64,000 bases of DNA from Streptomyces sp. NRRL S-455 (GCF_000717875.1 NZ_JOCT01000028.1:34388-98387); one strand, 5' to 3'. Counted from the stretch's first letter, positions 19,285 to 28,918 are shown. Notes: a model not told the origin generated them from the sequence alone. Numbers and translations: made by a program.

Positions 19285-20475
19285 ATGTCCGGTTCATCCA
19301 AGCTGCCCCCCTTCGATCCCGCCGACCCCCTCGGCCTCGACGACCTGCTGGAGCCGGAGGACCTGGGGATCAGGGACACCGTGCGGGCCTGGGCCGCGGA
19401 CCGGGTGCTGCCCCATGTGGCCGAGTGGTACGAGAAGGGCGAGCTGCCCGCCATCCGGGAGCTCGCCCGGGAGCTCGGTGGGATCGGTGCCCTCGGGATG
19501 TCCCTCGACGGGTACGGGTGCGCCGGTGCGTCCGCGGTGCAGTACGGGCTGGCCTGTCTCGAGCTGGAGGCCGCCGACTCCGGGATCCGGTCCCTCGTCT
19601 CCGTACAGGGCTCCCTCGCCATGTACGCGATCCACCGGTTCGGCAGTGAGGCGCAGAAGCAGGAGTGGCTGCCCCGTATGGCCGCCGGTGACGTCATCGG
19701 CTGCTTCGGGCTCACCGAGCCCGACCACGGCTCCGACCCGGCCTCCATGCGGACGTACGCCAAGCGCGACGGATCGGACTGGATCCTCAACGGCCGCAAG
19801 ATGTGGATCACCAACGGGTCCGTGGCCGGTGTCGCCGTCGTGTGGGCGCAGACCGAGGACGGGATCCGCGGGTTCGTGGTGCCGACCGGCAGCGCAGGGT
19901 TCTCCGCGCCGGAGATCAAGCACAAGTGGTCCCTCAGGGCCTCCGTCACCAGCGAGCTCGTCCTCGATGACGTACGGCTGCCCGCCGACTCCGTCCTGCC
20001 GGAGGTGACCGGCCTGCGCGGGCCGCTCAGCTGCCTGTCGCACGCCCGGTACGGAATCGTCTGGGGAGCCATGGGAGCGGCGCGCAGCAGTTTCGAGGCC
20101 GCGGTCGACTACGCGAAGTCGCGGGAGCAGTTCGGGCGGCCCATCGGCGGCTTCCAGCTCACTCAGGCCAAACTCGCCGACATGGCGGTCGAACTGCACA
20201 AGGGGATCCTGCTCGCCCATCACCTGGGGCGGCGGATGGACGCCGGCCGCCTGCGTCCCGAGCAGGTCAGCTTCGGCAAACTCAACAACGTGCGGGAGGC
20301 GATCGAGATCTGCCGCACGGCCCGCACCATTCTCGGGGCCAACGGGATCTCGCTCGAATACCCGGTCATGCGGCACGCGACCAACCTCGAGTCGGTGCTC
20401 ACCTACGAGGGCACCGTCGAGATGCACCAGCTCGTGCTGGGCAAGGCGCTCACCGGGCTCGACGCCTTCCGGTGA
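19285..20475 (+). CDS. Acyl-CoA dehydrogenase, glutaryl-CoA dehydrogenase-like
   Basis: This FAD flavoenzyme oxidises acyl-CoA to enoyl-CoA. It resembles glutaryl-CoA dehydrogenase (lysine/tryptophan catabolism): RSLVSVQGSLAMYAIHRFGS, then GCFGLTEPDHGSDPASM and KMWITNGS for FAD contacts. The catalytic Glu is in TYEGTVEMHQLVLGKALTG near residue 375. The 396-residue length fits. The ATG at 19285 follows GGAGGG. Glutaryl-CoA specificity is likely but not proven, since isovaleryl- and short-chain enzymes share most motifs. It ends at a terminator shared with the convergent sepF-like gene. Confidence 0.85.
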   Translation: MSGSSKLPPFDPADPLGLDDLLEPEDLGIRDTVRAWAADRVLPHVAEWYEKGELPAIRELARELGGIGALGMSLDGYGCAGASAVQYGLACLELEAADSGIRSLVSVQGSLAMYAIHRFGSEAQKQEWLPRMAAGDVIGCFGLTEPDHGSDPASMRTYAKRDGSDWILNGRKMWITNGSVAGVAVVWAQTEDGIRGFVVPTGSAGFSAPEIKHKWSLRASVTSELVLDDVRLPADSVLPEVTGLRGPLSCLSHARYGIVWGAMGAARSSFEAAVDYAKSREQFGRPIGGFQLTQAKLADMAVELHKGILLAHHLGRRMDAGRLRPEQVSFGKLNNVREAIEICRTARTILGANGISLEYPVMRHATNLESVLTYEGTVEMHQLVLGKALTGLDAFR

Positions 20476-20486
20476 TCCCGCGCGGG

Positions 20487-20511
20487 GGCAGGGCCGGTGA
20501 GCGGCCCTGCC
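20487..20511. terminator. Bidirectional terminator between gcdH-like gene and sflA
   Basis: Perfect 10-bp arms GGCAGGGCCG/CGGCCCTGCC (20487-20496 and 20502-20511) with a 5-base loop directly abut the stop of the minus-strand gene. Confidence 0.75.
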
Positions 20512-20949
20512 TCAGCTCTGGTTGAAGAAGCCGTCCGTGCGGTGCCCGGCCGGGTCGCCGTTCACGATCTCCGTGTGGGCGGGGGTCAGCAGGAACACGC
20601 GGGTCGACACTCTCTCGATCGAACCGCGCAGGCCGAAGATCAGTCCGGCCGCGAAGTCGACCACGCGCTTGGCGTCGGTGGCCTCCATCGCCGTGAGGTT
20701 CATGATGACCGGCACGCCCTCACGGAACAGCTCGCCGATGGCGCGCGCGTCCCGGAAGCTGTCCGGGGTCACCGTGCCGATGCGGCGGCCCTTCTCCTCG
20801 GCGACGTCCGAGGCCACCTTGACGCGCGGATCGGTGACCCAGGCCTCCCCGGGCTCGGTCCCGTCGGAGTAGTCGTCGTCGTAGTAACGCTCGTCTTCGT
20901 TGTCGTCGACGAGGCCAAGCCAGGCACTTGCCTTGCGTACCGATCCCAT
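20512..20949 (-). CDS. sflA: SepF-like cell division protein
   Basis: SepF-family proteins bind FtsZ and membranes and help Z-ring function. An N-terminal amphipathic-type start ([16 protein letters not shown]) and an acidic Asp/Tyr-rich linker lead into the conserved SepF core. That core runs from about residue 60: [20 protein letters not shown]...[36 protein letters not shown]. The dcw-cluster sepF is elsewhere in streptomycetes. This isolated copy corresponds in context to SflA (SCO1749 in S. coelicolor), reported to influence FtsZ assembly during sporulation. The symbol is from memory of that locus. Confidence 0.85.
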   Translation of the reverse strand: MGSVRKASAWLGLVDDNEDERYYDDDYSDGTEPGEAWVTDPRVKVASDVAEEKGRRIGTVTPDSFRDARAIGELFREGVPVIMNLTAMEATDAKRVVDFAAGLIFGLRGSIERVSTRVFLLTPAHTEIVNGDPAGHRTDGFFNQS

Positions 20950-21565
20950 GGACGCCTCCTCTCACAGCGGTCTTTCTTGCATTCCGCACCCCTATGGTCG
21001 TCCATGATGCGGATGCCGCGCCAAGTGGATAGACGCCGCGCGGGGGGTTTGTGACGGTACTGGTGCACAGCGAATCCGTCGAGAGTCCGTGTGTCCCAAG
21101 GGTCGTTTCCCAAACGGCTGCTGACTGTGAGTGAAATATGATTCTTCTCGGCGTACGGGTGACGGGCGGGGCGTACGGGTGAAGGCGCGGACCGATGTGA
21201 TGCCGCAGCTCAGAGCGTCGTGGCGAAGCTCGGCGGCCAGTGGGTGGCGCATGTGTGCGGTCTTGTGCCTCGCACTACGGGGTGACCACGGACAGTTCAC
21301 TCGAATAGTGACGAACTATGACGAGCTTCTCATATCAGTTTTTGACGGCGACTCAGACTCTGGGGTTGTGACGGCTGCGACTGAGGGTGCAGTTGTTGAC
21401 GGCTGAAAGGCACTCTTGCGCCTACCGGCCGTTCGGCCGAATACTCCCTCCAGCGCTTGTCAGGGGCACGGCGTGTTCGGAATCCGGACAACCCGGCCCC
21501 AGGCTGCGCCTCACGGGCCCGAGACCCCACGAGGGCCCCCGACTTCCTTTGTGGAGGAACGAAAA
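20950..21565. promoter_or_regulatory. 616-bp AT-rich intergenic region with TGACGGC direct repeats
   Basis: This region lies between the divergent sflA-like gene and the first streptogrisin-type protease. It is clearly AT-richer (for example GTGAAATATGATTC and CTCATATCAGTTTT). TGACGGC occurs three times at 21343, 21369 and 21397, with spacings of 26 and 28 bases. A further TGACGA pair lies near 21310-21322. These are candidate regulator half-sites for the protease promoter. No gene was recognised here. Confidence 0.4.
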
Positions 21566-22471
21566 GTGAGGATCAAGCGCACCACCCCGCGCAGCGGCAT
21601 CTCGAGACGGACCCGGCTGATCGCCGTCTCCACCGGCCTCGTCGCCGCTGCCGCGATCGCGATCCCCAGCGCGAACGCGTCCGACACCCCCGCCACCTTC
21701 AGCGCCGCCGAACTCAAGAGCGCCAGCGGCTCGTTGCTGAAGGCCGACATCCCGGGCACCGCCTGGGCCGTCGACAGCAAGACCAACCGCGTGCTCCTGA
21801 CCGTCGACAGCACGGTCACCCAGGCCGAGATAGCGAAGATCAAGCAGCAGGCCGGCGCCAACGCCGACGCGCTCACGATCAAGCGCACCCCCGGCAAGTT
21901 CAACAAGCTGATCCAGGGCGGCGACGCCATCTATGCGAGTAGCTGGCGCTGCTCCCTCGGCTTCAACGTCCGTGCCAGCAACGGCACCGAGTACTTCCTG
22001 ACCGCCGGTCACTGCACCGACGGCGCGGGTACCTGGTACTCCAACTCCGGCCGCACCACGGTCATCGGCTCGACCGCCGGCTCCAGCTTCCCGGGCAACG
22101 ACTACGGTCTCGTGCGCTACAGCGGCTCTGTCAGCCGCCCCGGCACCGCGAACGGCGTGGACATCACCCGCGCGGCCACCCCGAGCGTGGGCACCACCGT
22201 CATCCGCGACGGCTCCACGACCGGTACGCACAGCGGCCGTGTCACCGCCCTCAACGCCACCGTCAACTACGGCGGCGGCGACATCGTCTCCGGCCTGATC
22301 CAGACCACCGTCTGTGCCGAGCCCGGTGACTCCGGCGGTTCGCTCTACGGCAGCAACGGTGTCGCGTACGGTCTGACCTCCGGCGGCAGCGGTAACTGCT
22401 CCTCCGGTGGTACGACGTTCTTCCAGCCCGTCACCGAGGCGCTGAGCGCGTACGGCGTCAGCGTGTACTAG
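21566..22471 (+). CDS. Streptogrisin-type serine protease (S1E), SGPA/B-like
   Basis: This is a secreted chymotrypsin-fold protease made as a prepro-enzyme. A signal peptide (to about residue 40, SANASDTP) is followed by a pro-region of about 75 residues that acts as a folding chaperone and is cleaved before [11 protein letters not shown]. The catalytic triad is visible: His in [10 protein letters not shown], Asp in [12 protein letters not shown], Ser in [12 protein letters not shown]. The C-terminus ([17 protein letters not shown]) is nearly that of S. griseus protease B. The GTG at 21566 follows GTGGAGGAAC. A terminator follows. It lies upstream of a second protease in the same orientation. 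Confidence 0.93.
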   Translation: MRIKRTTPRSGISRRTRLIAVSTGLVAAAAIAIPSANASDTPATFSAAELKSASGSLLKADIPGTAWAVDSKTNRVLLTVDSTVTQAEIAKIKQQAGANADALTIKRTPGKFNKLIQGGDAIYASSWRCSLGFNVRASNGTEYFLTAGHCTDGAGTWYSNSGRTTVIGSTAGSSFPGNDYGLVRYSGSVSRPGTANGVDITRAATPSVGTTVIRDGSTTGTHSGRVTALNATVNYGGGDIVSGLIQTTVCAEPGDSGGSLYGSNGVAYGLTSGGSGNCSSGGTTFFQPVTEALSAYGVSVY

Positions 22472-22503
22472 GTCCTGACGGCAAGCGGTTCGCAGGGTTT
22501 TGT

Positions 22504-22540
22504 GCCCCCGCACGTACTGTGTGCGGGGGCCTTCCTGTTT
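22504..22540 (+). terminator. Rho-independent-type terminator after the first protease
   Basis: Perfect 10-bp arms GCCCCCGCAC/GTGCGGGGGC (22504-22513 and 22521-22530) are followed by a T-rich tail (CTTCCTGTTT). Confidence 0.85.
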
Positions 22541-22902
22541 GTTAGGACTTGCTTGGGATGGTGAGGGTTTGGTGTAGGTGATGAGATGGTCCGCCAATGC
22601 CCTTTTCCTGAGTGCTGGTTGAGGTCGGATCGAGGGGCGGTTTTCAGCCACATGGAGACCTCACAGCGTGGGCACAAATTACTCACGCGTAATGTTTGCA
22701 GTGTGAACGCGGCGGAGTTGGGCCCGATTTGACCTTGAACGGTCAGTATGAGGGGGCGTGCGGCCCGTCATCTACGCGCGTCCTGAACTCGGCCTTGTGT
22801 GCTCCCCGTTGTCCTCGGAATAGTGGGCGCTCGTCAACGAAGCCTTCCGGTTCGTGAGGTCCCCACAACCTCCCGGACCGACCCCCCACAGGAGGACACG
22901 AG
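22541..22902 (+). promoter_or_regulatory. 362-bp promoter region of the second protease
   Basis: This is an AT-rich upstream region. It contains the palindrome ATTAC-N6-GTAAT at 22678-22693, a pattern that recurs twice upstream of the lipase at 29729. No gene is seen. The start codon region has AGGAGG 7 bases before a TTG. Confidence 0.45.
22678..22693. promoter_or_regulatory. TTAC-N6-GTAA palindrome (protease promoter)
   Basis: ATTAC-TCACGC-GTAAT has perfect 5-bp inverted arms about 210 bases upstream of the TTG start of the second protease. GTAAC-type half-sites are known for actinobacterial MtrA and GlnR; which protein binds here is unknown. Confidence 0.4.
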
Positions 22903-23985
22903 TTGAAGCACCGACGCATACCCAAGCGGCGTGCAGCCGTGGCAGGTGGCGGTATAGCCGCCCTCGTCGCCGCGGGAGTCACCTTGCAGTCCGCGAACGC
23001 GAGCGAGACGCCTGAGGTCTCCGCGCCCAAGACCCTGTCGGTCGCGGCGGCCGGAAAGCTCGCCTCGACGCTGGCCCAGGACCTGGGCGGCGACGCGGCC
23101 GGGACGTACTACGACACGAAGAGCAAGAGTCTCGTGGTGAACGTGCTCGACGAGGCCGCCGCCGATGCGGTCGAGAAGGCCGGCGCCAAGGCGAGAGTCG
23201 TGGCGAACTCCCTCGCCGAACTCAAGAGCGCCCGCAGCACGCTGAAGACGGACGCGACGATTCCGGGCACCTCCTGGGTGACCGACCCGACGACGAACAA
23301 GGTCGTCGTGACCGCCGACCGCACGGTCTCCAAGGCCGAGTGGGCGAAGCTGACGAAGGTCGTCGACGGGCTCGGTGCGAAGGCCGAACTCAAGCGGACG
23401 AAGGGGGAGTACAAGCCCTTCATCGCCGGTGGTGACGCCATCACCGGCGGCAGTGGCCGCTGCTCGCTCGGCTTCAACGTGGTCAAGGGCGGCGAGCCGT
23501 TCTTCCTGACCGCCGGGCACTGCACCGAGGGCATCTCCACGTGGTCGGACTCCAGCGGCAAGGAGATCGGCACCAACGCGGACTCCAGCTTCCCGGGTGA
23601 CGACTACGGGCTGGTCAAGTACACCGCGGAGGTGGCTCACCCGAGTGAGGTGAACCTCTACAACGGCTCGACGCAGAAGATCTCGGGCGCGGCCGAGGCG
23701 ACCGTCGGCATGGAGGTCACGCGGAGCGGGTCGACGACCCAGGTGCACGACGGGAAGGTCACGGGGCTGGACGCCACCGTGAACTACGGCAACGGTGACA
23801 TCGTGAACGGTCTGATCCAGACCGACGTGTGCGCGGAGCCCGGTGACAGTGGTGGTTCGCTCTTCTCGGGCAGCAACGCGATCGGACTCACGTCCGGTGG
23901 CAGTGGTGACTGCACCTCCGGTGGGGAGACGTTCTTCCAGCCGGTGACGGAGGCGCTGTCGGCGACCGGGACCGAGATCGGCTGA
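22903..23985 (+). CDS. Streptogrisin-type serine protease (S1E), SGPD-like
   Basis: This is a second secreted prepro-protease. A signal peptide (to about residue 33, QSANASETP) precedes a pro-region of about 135 residues, longer than in the neighbour, and maturation is expected before [18 protein letters not shown]. The triad is intact: His in [10 protein letters not shown], Asp in [12 protein letters not shown], Ser in [12 protein letters not shown]. The start is a TTG at 22903 with a good AGGAGG site 7 bases upstream. It is the paralogue of the gene 430 bp upstream, with its own promoter region and terminator, so the pair looks like an old tandem duplication rather than an operon. Confidence 0.92.
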   Translation: MKHRRIPKRRAAVAGGGIAALVAAGVTLQSANASETPEVSAPKTLSVAAAGKLASTLAQDLGGDAAGTYYDTKSKSLVVNVLDEAAADAVEKAGAKARVVANSLAELKSARSTLKTDATIPGTSWVTDPTTNKVVVTADRTVSKAEWAKLTKVVDGLGAKAELKRTKGEYKPFIAGGDAITGGSGRCSLGFNVVKGGEPFFLTAGHCTEGISTWSDSSGKEIGTNADSSFPGDDYGLVKYTAEVAHPSEVNLYNGSTQKISGAAEATVGMEVTRSGSTTQVHDGKVTGLDATVNYGNGDIVNGLIQTDVCAEPGDSGGSLFSGSNAIGLTSGGSGDCTSGGETFFQPVTEALSATGTEIG

Positions 23986-24004
23986 GTCGGTTCCTGGGCT
24001 TGTG

Positions 24005-24043
24005 GCCCCGTCCCTCTCTGTGTGAGGGGCGGGGCTGTTTTCG
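24005..24043 (+). terminator. Terminator after the second protease
   Basis: Twelve-bp arms with one G-U pair (24005-24016 and 24024-24035) are followed by TGTTTT. Confidence 0.85.
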
Positions 24044-24427
24044 TGCCTGCGGCGGCCTGTGGCTGCTTCGGTGGGGGTGCGCGTAGCGCGTTGCGCCGGG
24101 TGGTGGGTCGGGGCCGTGCCGGGGGGTGTCCGTCCTCGGAACGGCGCGATGGGGTGTCACACCGACTGACTGTCCGTTGACGCGTCAACCAGCTGCGGGC
24201 GACACCCCCCGACACGTCCCCTTCCGTGCGTACGCGGGTGCGGGCCGCCGGGGGTCCCCGTTCTTCGGCTGCATGGCTCCGCGGTCAGGGGAGACTCGGT
24301 GTTTGCGCAGGTGGGGTGGGGTTGAGCGGGTGTCGCACATGCATTCGAGATTTGGTCTATGGTGGGGGTGAGGTAGCTGGGAACAAACGTTCGATAGCTG
24401 GGTGGGTCACGAGTGCGGGAGGTGCGT
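24044..24427 (+). promoter_or_regulatory. Upstream region of dnaE2
   Basis: This 384-bp stretch holds the SOS box at 24381-24392 and a TATGGT-like -10 box near 24358. An open frame of 81 codons at 24126-24371 has no ribosome site and no recognisable content and is not counted as a gene. Confidence 0.5.
24381..24392. promoter_or_regulatory. LexA (SOS) box
   Basis: GAAC-AAAC-GTTC exactly matches the actinobacterial/Bacillus-type LexA operator GAAC-N4-GTTC and continues with GA on the right (CGTTCGA). It lies 36 bases upstream of the dnaE2 start, so DNA-damage induction of dnaE2 and the coupled Y-family gene is expected. Confidence 0.85.
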
Positions 24428-27400
24428 GTGCCGGGGTTCACGCATCTGCACACCGTCTCCGGGTTCTCCTTGCGATATGGGGCCTCGCATCCGGAACGGC
24501 TGGCCGAGTGTGCCTCCGGGCGGGGTATGGAGGCCTTGGCTCTGACGGATCGCGACACGCTGGCCGGTGCTGTCCGGTTCGCGAAGGCCTGCGCGAAGGC
24601 GGGGGTTCGTCCGGTGTTCGGGGCGGATCTGGCGGTGGCGGGAGTGGAGCCTGCCGAGCGTGGTGCGCGGAGTCGGCGTCGGGTCCCGGTGCGGGGCGGT
24701 GCCTTTGTCGAAGAATCGGCGCCTCGTGTGACCTTCCTCGCCCGGGATGGTGGCCGGGGGTGGGGTGAGCTGTGCCGGCTCGTCTCCGCCGCGCATGAGG
24801 GGGAGGGGACGCCCCTGCTGCCTTGGGAGCGCAATCGTGCCGAGGGGCTGTTCGTACTGCTCGGGCCCGACTCGGAGGTGGGGCGCGCCCTGGCCGCCGG
24901 ACGTCCCGACCGGGCCGCGAGGCTGCTCGTGCCCTGGCGGGAGGTCTATGGCGACGCCCTGAGGCTGGAGGCCGTCTGGCATGGCCGGAAAGGTACGGGT
25001 CCCGGATCTTTGCGGCTGGCCGCCCGTACCCTCGGGTTCGCCGCCGAGCAGCGGATCCGGCCCGTGCTCAGCAACGCCGTGCGGTACGCCGACCCGGGGC
25101 TGGGACCGGTCGTCGACGTCCTGGACGCCGCCCGCCGGCTGGTGCCCGTCGACCCGGCCAAGGGGCTGGACTCCGGTGAGGCCTGGCTCAAGGGCGCGGG
25201 GGCCATGGCCGGGGTGGCTGAGCGGATCGTGGAGGCCGCGGGGTTCCGGCGGGACACCGCTCACCGGCTGGTGGAGCAGACCGAGGCCACGGCCGCCGAG
25301 TGCGTGGTCGATCCGGAGGACGACCTGGGGATCGGGAGCGTTCACTTCCCCGAGCCGCACCTGGTCGGTGCCGGGGGGCGTACCGCCCAGCGGACGCTGG
25401 CCTCACGGGCGGCGGCGGGGATGGTGCTGCGCGGGTACGACCGGAGGCGGGAGTACTGGGAGCGGATGCACCATGAGCTGGACATCATCGCTCATCACGG
25501 CTTCGCCTCCTACTTCCTGACCGTTGCCCGGGTGGTCGACGACGTGCGGGAGATGGGGATTCGGGTCGCGGCCCGGGGGTCCGGGGCGGGGTCGCTCGTC
25601 AATCATCTGCTCGGGATCGCGCACGCCGATCCGATCGAGCACCGGCTGCTGATGGAGCGGTTCCTGTCGAAGGAGCGGGTGGTGCTGCCCGACATCGACA
25701 TCGACGTGGAGTCCGCGCGCCGGCTGGAGGTCTACCGCGCGATCATCGACCGGTTCGGCACCGAGCGGGTCGCGACGGTCGCGATGCCGGAGACGTACCG
25801 CGTGCGGCATGCGATCCGGGACGTGGGGGCCGCCCTGTCCATGGACCCGGCCGAGATCGACCGGGTGGCCAAGTCCTTCCCTCACATCCGGGCGCGGGAC
25901 GCCCGTGCGGCGCTGGAGGAGCTGCCCGAGCTGCGTGCGCTGGCGGGGGAGAAGGAGAAGTACGGCAGGCTGTGGGAGCTGGTCGAGGCCCTGGACGCCC
26001 TGCCCCGAGGGGTGGCCATGCACCCGTGCGGGGTGCTGCTGTCCGACGCCTCTCTGCTGGCGCGTACGCCGGTCATGCCGACCAGTGGCGAGGGTCTCCC
26101 GATGTCGCAGTTCGACAAGGACGACGTCGAGGATCTCGGGCTGCTCAAACTGGACGTGCTGGGCGTGCGGATGCAGTCGGCCATGGCGCACGCCGTGTCG
26201 GAAGTGGAGCGGGTGTCGGGGGTCAGGGTCGACCTGGACGGGCTGCCGCCGGGGGATCCGGAGACCTACCGGCTGATCCGGTCCACCGAGACGCTCGGCT
26301 GCTTCCAGATCGAGTCGCCGGGGCAGCGGGACCTGGTCGGGCGGCTCCAGCCGGCCACCTTCCACGATCTCGTCGTCGACATCTCGCTGTTCCGGCCGGG
26401 GCCGGTGGCCGCCGACATGGTGCGGCCGTTCATCGAGGCACGGCACGGGCGGGCGCCGATCCGCTATCCGCACCCGGATCTGGAGGAGCCGCTGCGGGAC
26501 ACCTACGGGGTCGTCGTCTTCCACGAGCAGATCATCGACATCGTCGACATCATGACCGGCTGCGGGCGTGGCGAGGCGGACCGGGTGCGGCGCGGGCTGT
26601 CGGACCCGGAGTCGCAGGAGCGGATCAAGGTGTGGTTCGCACAGCACGCGGCGGCGAACGGATACGACGCGGAAACGATTCAGCGGACCTGGGAGATCGT
26701 CGAGGCCTTCGGGTCGTACGGCTTCTGCAAGGCACACGCGGTCGCCTTCGCCGTGCCGACGTACCAGTCGGCCTGGCTGAAAGCGCATCACCCCGCCGCT
26801 TTCTACGCCGGGCTGCTGACGCACGATCCCGGGATGTACCCGAAGCGGCTGCTGCTGGCGGACGCGCGGCGGCGCGGGGTGCCGGTGCTGCCGCTGGACG
26901 TGAACAAGTCGGGGGTCGCACACTGTATCGAACTGGTGTCTGATCGATGGGGGTTGCGGCTGGCCCTCTCCGACGTGCACGGCATCAGTGAGGCCGAGGC
27001 GGCGCGGATCGCAGAAGGGCAGCCGTACGCCTCGCTGGTCGACTTCTGGGAGCGCGGCCGGCCCAGTCGCCCGCTGGCGCAGCGGCTCGCACAGGTCGGG
27101 GCGCTGGACGCGTTCGGCGCCAACCGCCGTGATCTGCAGCTGCATCTGACCGAGCTGCACCGGGGCGCGCGGGGCGCGGGCGGTGGGCAGCTGCCCTTGG
27201 CCGGGGGACGGAAGACCGCACCGGCCGGGCTGCCCGACCTCACCTCCTCGGAGCGGCTCAGTGCCGAGCTGGGCGTGCTGTCCATGGACGCCTCGCGCAA
27301 TCTGATGGACGATCACCGGGCGTTCCTCGACGAGCTGGGCGTGGTGTCCGCGCGGCGGCTGCGCGAGGCCCGGCACGGGGAGACGGTGCTGGTCGCGGGT

Positions 27401-27922
27401 GCCAAGGCGGCCACCCAGACCCCGCCCATCCGGTCCGGCAAGCGGGTCATCTTCTCCACCCTGGACGACGGCACGGGCCTGGTCGACCTCGCCTTCTTCG
27501 ACGACTCCCACGACGCCTGCGCCCACACCGTCTTCCACTCCTGGCTGCTGCTGGTGCGCGGGGTGGTGCAGCGCCGCGGCCCGCGCAGCCTCAGCGTGGT
27601 GGGCGCCACCGCCTGGAACCTCGCGGAACTGCTGGAGGTGCGCCGGGAGGAAGGCCTGGAGGGCGTCGCGGCCCGGCTGGCCGGCGGCGACACCGGTGGC
27701 GATTCCGGCGACGACGGTGAGGGGGCGGCGCGCCGGCGGCTGGCCGGCTCGGAGGGGGCGCCCGCGCCGGCGGGCTCCGCGGCCCAGGACCCGATGGAGC
27801 AGCGGAAGATCCGCATGTCCACCGGATACGAGATGCACCCCTGGGCCGATCTGCGTCCCGCGGGCGAAGGGCCCGCGGTGGGAAGGAAGTTGTGGCACCA
27901 GAGTCCGGGGAGTGCGGGATGA
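24428..27922 (+). CDS. dnaE2: Error-prone DNA polymerase DnaE2
   Basis: This C-family polymerase performs translesion synthesis after DNA damage. A PHP domain lies at the N-terminus (FTHLHTVSGFSLRYGASHPERL). The polymerase palm carries the acidic triad region VLPDIDIDVESARR near residue 420. A helix-hairpin-helix/OB-fold C-terminus (VILVAGAKAATQ-like segment, RVIFSTLDDGTGLVDLAFF) follows. The 1164-residue length fits DnaE2. I prefer the GTG at 24428 because GGGAGG ends 5 bases upstream; a GTG at 24413 is possible. An SOS box precedes it. The stop overlaps the next start as ATGA, forming a DnaE2/Y-family mutasome-like operon. Confidence 0.95.
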   Translation: MPGFTHLHTVSGFSLRYGASHPERLAECASGRGMEALALTDRDTLAGAVRFAKACAKAGVRPVFGADLAVAGVEPAERGARSRRRVPVRGGAFVEESAPRVTFLARDGGRGWGELCRLVSAAHEGEGTPLLPWERNRAEGLFVLLGPDSEVGRALAAGRPDRAARLLVPWREVYGDALRLEAVWHGRKGTGPGSLRLAARTLGFAAEQRIRPVLSNAVRYADPGLGPVVDVLDAARRLVPVDPAKGLDSGEAWLKGAGAMAGVAERIVEAAGFRRDTAHRLVEQTEATAAECVVDPEDDLGIGSVHFPEPHLVGAGGRTAQRTLASRAAAGMVLRGYDRRREYWERMHHELDIIAHHGFASYFLTVARVVDDVREMGIRVAARGSGAGSLVNHLLGIAHADPIEHRLLMERFLSKERVVLPDIDIDVESARRLEVYRAIIDRFGTERVATVAMPETYRVRHAIRDVGAALSMDPAEIDRVAKSFPHIRARDARAALEELPELRALAGEKEKYGRLWELVEALDALPRGVAMHPCGVLLSDASLLARTPVMPTSGEGLPMSQFDKDDVEDLGLLKLDVLGVRMQSAMAHAVSEVERVSGVRVDLDGLPPGDPETYRLIRSTETLGCFQIESPGQRDLVGRLQPATFHDLVVDISLFRPGPVAADMVRPFIEARHGRAPIRYPHPDLEEPLRDTYGVVVFHEQIIDIVDIMTGCGRGEADRVRRGLSDPESQERIKVWFAQHAAANGYDAETIQRTWEIVEAFGSYGFCKAHAVAFAVPTYQSAWLKAHHPAAFYAGLLTHDPGMYPKRLLLADARRRGVPVLPLDVNKSGVAHCIELVSDRWGLRLALSDVHGISEAEAARIAEGQPYASLVDFWERGRPSRPLAQRLAQVGALDAFGANRRDLQLHLTELHRGARGAGGGQLPLAGGRKTAPAGLPDLTSSERLSAELGVLSMDASRNLMDDHRAFLDELGVVSARRLREARHGETVLVAGAKAATQTPPIRSGKRVIFSTLDDGTGLVDLAFFDDSHDACAHTVFHSWLLLVRGVVQRRGPRSLSVVGATAWNLAELLEVRREEGLEGVAARLAGGDTGGDSGDDGEGAARRRLAGSEGAPAPAGSAAQDPMEQRKIRMSTGYEMHPWADLRPAGEGPAVGRKLWHQSPGSAG

Positions 27923-28902
27923 CCATCCTCTGCGTACGTTTCCAGCTGCCTCCGACGCGCGAGGCCGACCTGCCCCGGCTGCTCGGGATGCTGGAGGAGT
28001 TCACACCCGTCGTCCAGGCCCTGCCACCGGACGGGGCCCTGGCCGACCTGCGCGGCGCCGAGCGGTACTTCGGACGGGACGCCGTCGAGCTGGCCTCGGT
28101 GATCCGGGTCCGCTCGCTCGCGCTGTACGGCGTCGACTGCTTGATCGGGGCCGGGCCCGGACCGATGCTGGCCCGAGTCGCACTGCACGACGCCGTGCCC
28201 GGGGTGACGTGTGCGGTGCCCGAGGAGCAGGACGCCATCGCGGAGTTCCTCGCCGACCGGCCCGTCGGGGTGCTGCCCGGCGTGGGCGCCGCGACCTCCC
28301 GCACCCTGGCCGACTACGGCCTCGACACCCTCGGCCGGGTCGCTGCCGCGCCGCTGTCCACGCTGCAGCGGCTGATCGGCGCGAAGGCCGGCCGTGAGCT
28401 GCGGGAGAAAGCCGGCGGCGTCGACCGCGGCCGGGTCGTACCGAACGCCGTCTCCAGCTCACTCGCGACGGAACGCCCCTTCGGACGCGACGAACTGGAC
28501 CCGGACCGGCATCGCCGGGCGCTGCTGTCGGCCGCCGAGGAGATCGGCGCCCGGCTGCGCGCCCTGGACAAGGTCTGCCGCACGCTCACCCTCACCGTGC
28601 GGTACGCCGACCGCTCCGCGACCACCCGCAGCCGCGCACTGAGGGAACCGACCGCGCACTCGCCGGCGCTGACCAGGACCGCGTACGGCATGTACGAGGC
28701 GCTCGGCCTGCAACGCGCCCGGGTCCGCGCGATCGCGCTGCGCGCCGAAGGGCTCAGCCCCGCCGACCAGGCCTCCTACCAGCTGACCTTCGACCCCGTG
28801 GACGAGAGGGTCCGCCGTATCGAGGAGGTCGCGGACCGGGCGCGGGCGAAGTTCGGGCCGCGGGCGGTGATGCCCGGGGGGCTAGCGGGGCGGGCGGCGT
28901 AG
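27919..28902 (+). CDS. ImuB-like, catalytically degenerate Y-family polymerase
   Basis: This is a Y-family (DinB/ImuB) homologue coupled to dnaE2 by an ATGA overlap. The thumb/helix-hairpin-helix (VGVLPGVGAATSRTLADYGL) and little-finger regions (SSLATERPFGRDELD...) are clear. The N-terminus is truncated: instead of an HVDMDAFF-type motif it reads ILCVRF and then passes directly to LPRLLGMLEEFTPVV. The second catalytic motif reads PPDGALAD in place of SxDEAFLD. The metal-binding acidic residues are therefore missing. It is about 327 residues long, shorter than DinB. Like mycobacterial ImuB it probably links DnaE2 to the clamp; no ImuA gene is adjacent. Confidence 0.82.
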   Translation: MTILCVRFQLPPTREADLPRLLGMLEEFTPVVQALPPDGALADLRGAERYFGRDAVELASVIRVRSLALYGVDCLIGAGPGPMLARVALHDAVPGVTCAVPEEQDAIAEFLADRPVGVLPGVGAATSRTLADYGLDTLGRVAAAPLSTLQRLIGAKAGRELREKAGGVDRGRVVPNAVSSSLATERPFGRDELDPDRHRRALLSAAEEIGARLRALDKVCRTLTLTVRYADRSATTRSRALREPTAHSPALTRTAYGMYEALGLQRARVRAIALRAEGLSPADQASYQLTFDPVDERVRRIEEVADRARAKFGPRAVMPGGLAGRAA

Positions 28903-28918
28903 ATCCTCCCGCCTGACG

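Noticed and set aside
24126..24371. 81-codon open frame upstream of dnaE2
   Set aside because: No ribosome site, overlaps the promoter/SOS-box region, poor codon bias and no recognisable content.
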